This document shows positions 55,652 through 64,000 of a stretch of DNA of 64,000 nt, piece after piece. Origin of the DNA: Pleodorina starrii (Eukaryota; Chlorophyta; Chlorophyceae; Chlamydomonadales; Volvocaceae); NCBI GenBank assembly GCA_030267565.1, contig BRXU01000002.1, forward strand, positions 1,116,001-1,180,000. The letters run 5' to 3'. The notes under the pieces were generated by a model. That model worked only from the letters and a program-made list of their open reading frames with translations, did not search any database and was not told the DNA's origin. Made by a program: the position numbers and the translations under genes. The stretch's first letter is position 1. Every line of letters starts with the position of its first letter.

Positions 55652-56125
55652 AATGTCCGTGTGTCCGTGGAGTGTAATTTGGATCTTCCGGAATTTCGCT
55701 GCGCGTTTCGGCATTTCTCATAGCATGTTCAATTCTGCATTGCTGATATGCGTGCGTCCATGTGTTCATTCAAGTTGAAGTTTGAAATTGTAACAGCTGA
55801 TCGCGGCCGGAGTCACATCATCGTCTCCGCGCCTGGAAATCATCGCAATCGCTGTCAAACTTTAATTAATGGAATTGTGACATGGCGGCGCGATGTGAAT
55901 TGTATTGCTATCATGAAGTAGAGTTGCTCGGCTCCGAAACCCCGACGCGTAAAGTGCGTAAATTGTTTTTGCGTCGCGGAATGTGCTGCTCGCATATAGA
56001 TATATCATACATATCATTTATTTGCGATATCATAGCGTTAGACTTGTCAAAGTTAGTCGCCTTGCCATTTGCGAGGCGAGGGGCGAGGGACGCGCACGCG
56101 CGTTACTTAGGATGCTCCATAGCAT
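55652..56125 (+). repeat. Satellite unit A, copy 1
   Basis: A ~0.45-kb non-pentameric unit with landmarks GTGACATGGCGGCGCGATG, GCTCGGCTCCGAAAC, CGCATATAGATATATCATA and CTTAGGATGCT. It is repeated at 57266-57738 and 59553-60037, with a partial copy at about 60330-60545. It is more AT-rich than the arrays beside it. Confidence 0.9.
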
Positions 56126-57110
56126 AGCAGAGCGCTGCATAGCGTTGCGTAGCGGATCGTAACGAAGCATAGCGGAGCGTATCGCGGAGTCGTGCGCGCT
56201 ACGTTCTGCTGCGCTTTGCTGCGCTCCGCTACGTTCTGCTGCGCTTTGCTGCGCTGTCGCTCGCTCGGCTATGTTCCGCTCTGCTGCGCTCGGCTTGCGT
56301 CGCGAAGCATAGTGCAGCACAGCGTGCAGCACAGCGGACTGTAGCGTTTCGTAGCGGAGCGTAGACTAGCATAGTGAACCGTAGCATTTCGTAGCGAAGC
56401 GTAAACTAGCATAGTGAATTGTAGCGTAGCGTAGCGTAGCGTAGCATCGTGTAGCGTAGCGTAGCATTGTGTAGCGTAGCGTAGCGTAGCGTAGTGTAGT
56501 GTAGTGCAGCGCAGCATAGCGTAGTGTAGCATCACGTCACGTACCATAGTGTAGTGCAGCGTGCACGATCGTAAATCGCACGTCACATTTCAACGTGCAT
56601 GATTGAACTCGCGCACGTGCGTTCTCGCGGAGCATAGTGTAGTGTAGCGTCGCGTCGCGTCACGTCGTGTAGTGCAGCGCAACATGCATGATCGCATTGC
56701 AATGCTACACAACGCAACGACGTCGCGTCGTCACGTCATGTAGCCTAGCGTAGCGTCGTGTAGCATAGCGTTGCGTAGCGGATTGTAATGGAGCATAGCG
56801 TAGCGTAGCGTGGAGCATAACGGAGCGTAGCATAGCGTCACGTCGCGTCGCGTCGCGTCACGTCGTGTCGCGTCGTGTCGTTGCGTCATGTACCCTAACG
56901 TAGCGTAGCGTAGCATAGCGTTGCGTAGCGAATCGTAATGGAGCATAACGGAGCGTAGCGTGGAGCATAGCAGAGCGTAGCATAGCGTCACGTAACGTAG
57001 TGTAACGTCGCGTCGTGTTGCATCGCGACGCGTCGCGTCGTGTCGCATCGTGTTGCATCGCATCGCGTCGCGACGCGTCGCGTCGCGTCGCGTCGCGTCG
57101 CCTCCGCATC
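56105..57110. repeat. Pentamer array 1 (CGTAG / CGTCG family)
   Basis: Degenerate pentamers GTAGC, GTCGC, GCATA and variants fill this segment. An inverted block rich in GCTAC/GCTGC lies near 56185-56290. The array also contains two longer recurring modules: CACGATCGTAAATCGCACG (near 56565) and CGCATTGCAATGCTACACAA (near 56693). It ends in GTCGC-only repeats. Confidence 0.92.
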
Positions 57111-57160
57111 CGCAAGGGGCGCTACGGCAGCCCGCGGCCCACAGGGCGCGCGCTTGTCAC
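57105..57160 (+). repeat. Array cap module, copy 1
   Basis: A ~50-bp sequence starting CCGCATCCGCAAGGGGCGCT and ending GGGCGCGCGCTTGT closes the pentamer array. Near-identical copies close arrays 2 and 3 at about 59500-59555 and 61330-61385. Confidence 0.9.
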
Positions 57161-57255
57161 CGTAGCGCCTCTAGCGTAGCTAGAGAAGCGGAGGCCTTAC
57201 CCCACTGAAATGTAGCCGTAGCGCCTCTAGCGTAGCTAGAGAAGCGGAGGACTTA
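57159..57255. repeat. Hairpin module, second pair
   Basis: Two copies of the CTCTAGC-GTA-GCTAGAG hairpin unit, matching those at 55554-55650, stand between the cap of array 1 and unit A copy 2. Confidence 0.9.
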
Positions 57256-57265
57256 CTCGACTGAA

Positions 57266-57738
57266 ATGTCCGTCCGTAGTACGTGCGATGTAATGCCTTT
57301 TCTTTGGCTTTTCGCTTTTCGTTTTGGCATTTCTCAAACCGTATTGCATTCTATATTGCAGGATATGCATCCGTACGCATGTCTATGCATGTTTTATTTT
57401 GTGCTACTTGTCGCTGATCGCGGCCGAAGTCGCATGAGCGCCTCCGCGCCTGGAAATCATCGCAATCGCTGTCAACATTTTAATGATGGAATTGTGACAT
57501 GGCGGCGCGATGTGAATCGTATTGCTATCGTGAAGTAGAATTGCTCGGCTCCGAAACCTCGACGCGTAAAGTGCGTAAATTTAGTTTGCGTCGCGGAATG
57601 TGCTGTTCGCATATAGATATATCATACATATAATGTATGTGCGATATCATAGCGTAAAACTTGTCAAAGTAAGTCGCCTTGCGATTTGCGAGGAAAATGC
57701 GATCGTGCACTCGCGTTACTTAGGATGCTGTATAGCAT
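57266..57738 (+). repeat. Satellite unit A, copy 2
   Basis: This copy carries the same landmarks in the same order as copy 1, including CATGGCGGCGCGATG, GCTCGGCTCCGAAAC and CTTAGGATGCT. Its first ~80 bases are clearly more diverged from copies 1 and 3. Confidence 0.9.
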
Positions 57739-59505
57739 AGCGGAGCATAGCGTAGCGTTGCATAGCGTTGCGTAGCGTTGCGTAGCGGATCGTAACGAAG
57801 CATAGGGCAATCCTACAAGCGCGCGCCTGCGCTGCGCTCCGCTACGCGTTCTGCTACGCTTCGCTACATTGTCGCTCACTCGCTCGTTCGCTCGTTCGCT
57901 CGCTCGTTCCGCGATTTTCACTGACCCGTGGGTCACCCTCGTAGTGTAGCGGAGCGCTGCATAGCGTTGCGTAGCGGATCGTAACGAAGCTTAGCGGAAC
58001 GTATCGCGAAGCATAGCGTCGTGTCGTGTCGGCGATTAAAGTCGTGCGCGCCTGTGCAGCGCTCCGATACGTTCTGCTGCGCTTTGCTGCGCTGTCGCTC
58101 GCTCGCTCGCTCGTTCGCTCGCTCGCTCAGTTTCATCGCTTTAACGCTTATCGGCAATTAAAATCGCACGCGCTCCACTGCGCTCGGTTACAGCACAGCG
58201 TGCACGATCGCATTTTCGGAGTGTATGTAGCGGACCGTAGCGTTTCATAGCGTAACATAGTAAACCGCTGCGCTTGGCTCAAAGTTAGTCGCCGCTGGTC
58301 GCGGCTCGTCGCGGCTCGCGTCGTCGCCGCTCGTTATTCGTTGCCGCTCGCCGCCGCTCACCGCCGCGTAGCGTAGCGTAGCGTAGCGTAGCGTAGCGTA
58401 GCGTAGCGTAGCGTAGCGTAGCGTAGCGTAGCGTAGCGTAGCGTAGCGTAGCATCGCGTCGCGTACCATAGTGTAGTGCAGCGTGAACAATCGTAAATCG
58501 CACGTCACATTTCAACGTGCACGATTGAAGTCGCGTACGCGCCTTCCCGCGGAGCATAGTGTAGTGTAGCATCGTGTCGCGTCACGTCGTGTCGCATCGC
58601 GTCGCGTCGCGTAGTGCAGTGCAGCATGCACGATCGCATTGCAATGCTACGCAACGCAACACGGCGTCGCGACGTCGCGTCATGTAGCCTAGCGTAGCAT
58701 AGCGTACCATAGCTTTGCGTAGCGGATCGTAATGGAGCGTAGCGGGGCATAGTGTGGAGCATCGCGGAGCATAGCATAGCGTCGCATCACGTCATGTAAC
58801 GTAGTGTAGCGTCGCGTTGCGTCGCGTCACATCGTGTTGTGTCATGTCGCGTCGCGTCGTGTTGCGTCACGTCGCGTCGTGTGGCGGTACGTCGCGTCGT
58901 GTCGCGGTACGTCGCGTCGTGTCACATCACATCACGTCGCGTCGTGTCACGTCGTGTCGCGTAGCGTCGTGTCACGTCGTGTCGCGTAGCGTCGCGTCGC
59001 ATCGTGTAGTGCAGCGCAGCATGCACGATCGCATTGCAATGCTACACAACGCAACACGACGTCGCGTCGTCGCATCATGTAGCCTAGCGTAGCGTAGTGT
59101 AGCGTAGCGTAGCGTAGTGTAGCGTAGCGTAGCGTAGCGTAGCGTAGCGTAGCGTAGCGTAGCGTAGCGTAGTGTAGCGTAGCGTAGCGTAGCGTAGCGT
59201 AGTGTAGCGTAGCGTAGCGTAGCGTAGCGTAGCGTAGCGTAGCGTAGCGTAGCGTAGCGTAGCGTAGCGTAGCGTAGCGTAGCGTAGCGTAGCGTAGCGT
59301 AGCGTAGCGGATCGTAATGGAGCGTAGCGGAGCGTAGTGTAGAGCATCGCGGGGCATAGCATAGCATCACGTCGCGTCACGTAACATGGTGTAGCGTCGC
59401 GTCGCGTCGCGTCGCATCGCGTCATGTAGCCTAGCATAGCGTAGTGTAGCATAGCATTGCGTAGCGAATCATAATGCAGCGTCGCGTCGCGTCGCGTCGC
59501 GTCCG
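57738..59505. repeat. Pentamer array 2, including long pure CGTAG runs
   Basis: This is the longest array. Pure CGTAG runs lie near 58365-58453 and 59205-59307. Inverted blocks lie near 57825-57910 and 58050-58135. The CACGATCG and CATTGCAATGC modules recur. GTCGC/GTCAC-dominated stretches fill 58780-59010. Long open frames with repeated LRYAT peptides are artefacts of the period-5 sequence. Confidence 0.95.
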
Positions 59506-59555
59506 CATCCGCAAGGGGCGCTACGGCAGCCCGCGGCCCACAGGGCGCGCGCTTG
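59500..59555 (+). repeat. Array cap module, copy 2
   Basis: Same ~50-bp sequence as at 57105-57160, directly followed by unit A copy 3 without the hairpin pair. Confidence 0.88.
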
Positions 59556-60037
59556 TCCGTGTGTCCGTGTGTGTGATGTAATTTGGATTTCCCGGAATTT
59601 CGCTTTTTGTTTCGGCATTTCTGATAGCATATTGCATCCTGTATTTCTGATATACGTGCGTTCATGTGTTCATTCAAGTTGAAGTTTGAAATAGTAACAG
59701 CTGATCGTGGCCGAAGTCGCATCTACGCCTCCGCGCGTGGAAATCATCGTAATCGCTGTCAAAAGTTTGATAATAGAATTGTGACATGGCGGCGCGATGT
59801 GAATCGTATTGCTATCGTGAAGTAGAATTGCTCGGCTCCGAAACCCCGACGCGTAAAGTGAGTAAATTTTTTTGGCGTCGTGGGGTGTGCTGCTCGCATA
59901 TAGATATATCATAAAAATCATTTACCGGTATGTGCGATATCATAGCGTTAGGCTTGTCAAAGTTAGTCGCCTTGCGATTTGCGAGGAAAATGCGATCGTG
60001 CACTCGCGCTACTTAGGATGCTGCATAGCATAGCGTA
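59553..60037 (+). repeat. Satellite unit A, copy 3, plus partial copy at 60330-60545
   Basis: A full copy with all landmarks. It is followed by a short CGTAG array (60023-60105), an inverted block (60190-60265) and then a truncated copy of the second half of unit A at about 60330-60545, starting GCTCGGCTCCGAAAC. Confidence 0.88.
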
Positions 60038-60544
60038 GCGTAGCGTAGCGTAGCGTAGCGTAGCGTAGCGTAGCGTAGCGTAGCGTAGCGTAGCGTAGCG
60101 TTACATAGCGTTGCGTAGCGGATCGTAACGAAGCATAGCGGAGCGTATCGCGGAGCATAGCGTCGCGTCGTGTAGTCGGTGAATCAAGTCGTGCACGCCT
60201 GCGCAGCGCTCCGCTACGTTCTGCTGCGCTTCGCTACGTTGTCGCTCGCTCGCTCGCTCGGTTTTATCGCTTTAACGCAAGTCGGCGATTAAAGCCTCGC
60301 ACGCTCCGCTGCGCTCGGCTCAGTGCAGAAGAAGTAGAATTGCTCGGCTCCGAAACCCCGACGCGTAAAGTGCGTAAATTTTTTTGGCGTCGCGGGATGT
60401 GCTGCATGCATATAGATATATCATAGAAATCATTTATGTGCGATATCATAGCGTTAGGCTTGTCAAAGTTAGTCGCCTTGCGATTTGCGAGGAAAATGCG
60501 ATCGTGCACTCGCGCTACTTAGGATGCTGCATAGCATAGCGTAG

Positions 60545-61385
60545 CTCAAAGTTAGTCGCCGCTCGTCGTGGCTCGTCGCTGCTCGCGTCGTCCCAGCTTG
60601 TTATTCGTTGCCGCTCGCCGCCGCTCATCGCCGCGTAGCGTAGCGTCGCGTCGCGTACCATAGTGTAGTGCAGCGTGCACGATCGTAAATCGCACGTCAC
60701 ATTTCAACGTGCACGATTGAAGTCGCGCACGCGCCTTCCCGCGGAGCATAGTGTAGTGTAGCGTCGTGTCGCGTCGCGTCGCGTCGCATCGCGTCGCGAC
60801 ATGTCGCGTCGCATCATGTTGCGTCGCGTCGCATCGTGTCGCGTTGCATCGCATCGTGTCACGTCACGTCGCGTCGCGTGACGTCGCGTCACGTCGCGCC
60901 GCGTAGTGCAGCGCAGCATGCAGGATCGCATTGCAATGCTACGCAACGCAACACGACGTCGTGTCGTCGCGTCATGTAGCCTAGCATAGCGTAGCATAGC
61001 GTTGTGTAGCGGATCGTAATGGAGCGTAGCGGAGCGTAGTGTGGAGCATCACGGAACATAGCATAGCGTCACGTCGCGTCATGTCATGTAGTGTAGCATC
61101 GTCGTGTCGCATCACGTCATGTAGCCTAGCGTAGCGTAGTGTAGCATAGCGTTGCGTAGCGAATCGTAATGAAGCATAGCGGAGCGTAGCGTGGAGCATA
61201 GCGTTGCGTCGCGTCGTGTCACGTCGCATCGTGTCGCGTCACGTCGCGTCATGTAGCCTAGCGTAGCGTAGCGTTGCGTAACGGATCGTAATGGCCGCGT
61301 CGCATCGTGTTGCGTCGCGTCGCGTCGCGCCGCATCCGCAAAGGGCGCTACGGCAGCCCGCGGCCCACAGGGCGCGCGCTTGTAG
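60545..61385. repeat. Pentamer array 3 and cap copy 3
   Basis: Mixed GTAGC/GTCGC pentamers contain the CACGATCG and CATTGCAATGC modules (near 60677 and 60920). They end in GTCGC repeats and the ~50-bp cap at about 61330-61385. The satellite domain stops here. Confidence 0.92.
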
Positions 61386-63582
61386 GATTGCCCATGTCCG
61401 TGCGTGGGACGTGGGAAGTAATTGGACAAGTGTGGACTTTCGGCCAACGGAAAGGCTGCAGAAGTAAAAGATTATATTCTTTATTGCACGGTAAATTTAT
61501 TATTGGAACCCAACATCGCATGAGTACAAACCAGTTTGGCAGTCTCCATGGACCGCGGCCGAGGTCAAACCAACACCTCTCGGCCTATAATTAATTCCAG
61601 AAGATTCATCGTTTGAAATTCTGACATGACGGCGTGAAATGAATCTTCGTTTCGGCAAGCAACCAACTATGTTTGCATTGCGAACATTCTTCCCGCGACC
61701 ACACCACAGCAGCTCTGCTAGCCGGTCCGATCGTCTTGACGCATATTGCTATTACAAAGGTTGCAAGGTGCAAACCATGAGGGGCAAAATACTGGTTGTT
61801 GGACGCCAAGCCGCCGATGCACGCACGATGCAGTCAGCAACCTAGGTGACTTCTACATTCCCTGTCCTAATGTTAAAGTTGTCAAGCCTGCTCTACGATA
61901 CGGCGAATACCTCGGTAGCGAAGCCTGTGCACTCTCGCCGGCAAGTGCATGTCGTCGCGGCCCTCGCAAACAGTTCCATCCGCTGTCCTTCTATTTGCAA
62001 GTCAGCCTGCGTAATATGTGAATGATACGCTCCATGTTTACTGTCAAATAACATCAGCCAATGCGCTTGCCGGAAGTAGAGCCCTAGCACTCAACTTAAC
62101 CCGTACGGATTGAACGGGGCCCAGTCTTTGTATCAGTGGGCTCCAGGCCCCCGGAGGGGTACAGCCGGCGGGCCATTAATCCGGCCTGTCACTGCCTGTC
62201 ACTCTTCGGCCAGGGAGGCCTCCACCCGGACCAGACAACACGAGCAGGCACGAGCTACCCGGCCAGGAATGAACGTGCGAGCCTCACCGGGGACAGACCG
62301 TGAGCCGCTGCCACGTGGGACTTGATGGGCCTCTAGGCTCCCCATAGTGCTGCAAACTACTGACTGACCCACTACATACTAGGCCCATGCGCTGGCATGA
62401 CGGTGATCCACGGGCTGCACCTGCAACCAGCAGAGGCATGTGCCCAGCGAGCCCCTGTCACGGTACTCCCGCACTCAAGACAGAAAAGCCGCTCGGATCC
62501 AGTCGGAAAACACACGACTCCTGCACACGGTCACTTCACTTCCTGCATCTCACGTCACACACCGGCCATAGACCCCCGCCCACCGATATCAGGGATGCAG
62601 ATGGGGGTCATTATTGCCCTCCATCCGCCCTCCATCCGCGCCGCCTTACTTCCATCCGCGCTGCCCAGTCCCACTCCACTGCAGTGCCCATTGCAGAGAC
62701 GTCCACACATGCACACGCACATCACAGGAAGTCGCCGCCCGGAGCCGCATACACAGCAAAGCAAAACATACACTCGTCCCAAGATAGATCCGGCTACCCT
62801 AGGCGCCTAGGGCACCTGGAGGCCCTGGGCCGCCTTGGGCTCCCTCCCGTGGTATCAACCCCGCATTGGTTTGGAAGATCGGAACAGAACACGGTCCGGT
62901 TCATTGGAAACACACACACACACACAATGATGATGCTTGTCCGCTCACACCAGCACGTGCCGCGGGCTTGGCCCCCCTGACGGTACACACGCGCCCGTGT
63001 AAATTCAGTTCCGGGAGATGTGACGCGTTCCATTACCGTACTTTCCAATTTTGTCGGTTGTGTGCTCCCAAGTGAGGATGGAGTCCCGGGCAGGGTCAGC
63101 CAGGGTCTCGCAGCATGCACGGGGCGCAAAGCACCTCAGCGCCCAACACCGACGGCCTGCAGGACGCCTGCAGCCACTTCCACCCCTGCCTTCCATCACC
63201 CCACAACCGACCCTTCCCAGCCCGCCCTATTTATATGCAATGTGAGCCGTCCTACACATGCCGCCGTGATGCCAAATGCGCGTAACCACGCGAGCCTCCG
63301 CGCGCGGATAACCCGGCTGGACAAACCGGCGACACTTAGAGTGCATGGGACGTACATATACACGCACACATACACACGTACCCGCCACCGACACCCCGCT
63401 CGCAAGGAAGCACCCGCATGCCCACCCGCCCGATGTACGGTCTCCAGCCCCAACCAACCCCAACACACCCGCATGCCCAGTTGCCCGCCCGCCCGATGTA
63501 TCCAGCCCGCCTCAATCGATGCGAGTGTCGTCAGCGTCCGGGCCCGTGGCAGCTGCTGAGGCTCACTACCTCACTACCTTAC
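61386..63582. other. Right flank of the satellite, no supported gene
   Basis: 61550-61660 contains a strongly diverged trace of unit A (ATTCTGACATGACGGCGTGAAATGAATC compared in pieces with unit A). The remainder to about 62100 is AT-richer. 62100-63580 is GC-rich with short CA runs near 62913-62928. Part of it is probably intron or later exons of the partial minus-strand gene at 63583-63875, but I could not identify the next exon. Confidence 0.4.
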
Positions 63583-63875
63583 TTGCTGCTCCGAGGCGAC
63601 TGCACCGCCGGCGCTGCCGCACCCAGCGCCACGGTGTGGACTTCCGAGTCGCAGCACACCGCCAGCACTGGGGGGCTCGCCCACAGCGATGATGATGACA
63701 ACGAGGAGGAGGAGGAGGTCGAGCAGGAGGACTGTTGCTTCTGCAGCTGGGGAACGCCGACGACCTCCCCTCCGGCGGCGGCGCCGCCGCCGCCGGGGGG
63801 CTGGATCAGCGCCAGCGCGTGCACCGGCCGCTGAAACCGTACCGTGTACTGCAAGTCCACGTTGCCCGGCCCGTT
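63583..63875 (-). CDS. Internal exon of a partial gene, possibly a beta-propeller protein
   Basis: An exon runs from acceptor CCCGCAG|AAC (63875) to donor AA|GTAAGG (63583), 293 nt, in one open frame. The peptide includes VDLQYTVRFQRPVHALALIQ and, after a Gly/Ala/Ser-rich insert, PPVLAVCCDSEVHTVALG. The alternation of RF..PV.AL and VLAV..D.EVH..AL resembles WD40/PROPPIN blades as in ATG18 or BCAS3-like proteins, but that is only a weak resemblance. Further exons lie on both sides and the 5' part is outside the window. The low-complexity insert with a DEE/Ser run has the same style as the other genes here. Confidence 0.4.
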
Positions 63876-64000
63876 CTGCGGGTGCGGTTGGGCGGCATGC
63901 AAAGGCACATGGGCGGTTGGCGGTTGGCGGTTGGCGCTGCGCAATTATGTGTTATGCGATTGTCGGAAGGAAGGAAGGAAGCGGGGAAGAGCAAGAGGCG

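Noticed and set aside
58947..59722. Long frames encoding repeated LRYAT peptides
   Set aside because: A period-5 DNA repeat without stop codons automatically yields 5-residue peptide repeats in every frame.
57525..60509. Similar ~60-residue minus-strand frames starting MHDRIFLANRKAT in three satellite A units
   Set aside because: The similarity follows from the DNA repeat itself. Differences between copies include insertions of odd length and no codon-level constraint is evident, and copy 1 lacks the frame.

Overview
The window is nuclear DNA from a GC-rich green alga, most likely a chlamydomonadalean/volvocine chlorophyte. The evidence is short, densely intronic genes with GT-AG introns and occasional GC-AG introns, proteins padded with long Ala/Gly/Pro/Gln tracts, plant-type gene families, a TGTAA polyadenylation-like signal after one gene, and interstitial copies of the TTTTAGGG telomere repeat typical of Chlamydomonadales. 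Nothing looks bacterial: there are no operons, CRISPR arrays or insertion sequences. All gene models below were assembled by eye from exon frames, splice sites and family motifs. Every model keeps one continuous reading frame across all its introns.

Layout, left to right. 1-2330 holds no supported gene. 2331-7312 (-) encodes a 1,131-residue protein with a C-terminal PB1 domain. Divergent from it, 8405-11089 (+) is a SUF4/BuGZ-type double C2H2 zinc-finger protein. 12486-18936 (-) is a TSTD2/STR7/TrhO-type rhodanese, whose introns carry a 173-bp tandem satellite, a telomere-like tract, a long hairpin, a CA microsatellite and two retroposon-like segments. Divergent from it, 19470-29353 (+) is a greatly enlarged (about 2,137 residues) type III phosphatidylinositol 4-kinase beta. 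29354-32735 is apparently non-coding. 32736-35426 (+) is an F-box/PP2-like protein. 35427-38534 contains minisatellites and a short retroposed element with target-site duplications. 38535-43134 (-) is a MINDY-1/2-type deubiquitinase ending in a CaaX box. Divergent from it, 43629-49598 (+) is a two-EH-domain Pan1/EPS15-like endocytic protein. 52582-54231 (-) is a single-exon SMAP/AGD-type ArfGAP. 55500-61390 is a higher-order satellite built from a ~0.45-kb unit, (CGTAG)/(CGTCG)-type pentamer arrays, a ~50-bp cap and hairpin modules. A partial gene exon on the minus strand lies near the right end.

Functionally the window mixes nuclear/regulatory proteins (PB1 protein, SUF4/BuGZ), a tRNA-modification rhodanese and ubiquitin-pathway proteins (F-box/PP2, MINDY) with three membrane-trafficking proteins (PI4K beta, EH/Pan1, ArfGAP). 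PI4P production, Arf GTP hydrolysis and EH/NPF endocytic scaffolding belong to the same trans-Golgi/plasma-membrane system in plants, but gene order in eukaryotes is not good evidence of joint function. The most unusual material is the repeat DNA (an intronic homogeneous 173-bp satellite and the pentamer higher-order satellite), the repeated insertion of low-complexity sequence inside folded domains, and three GC-AG introns in two trafficking genes.
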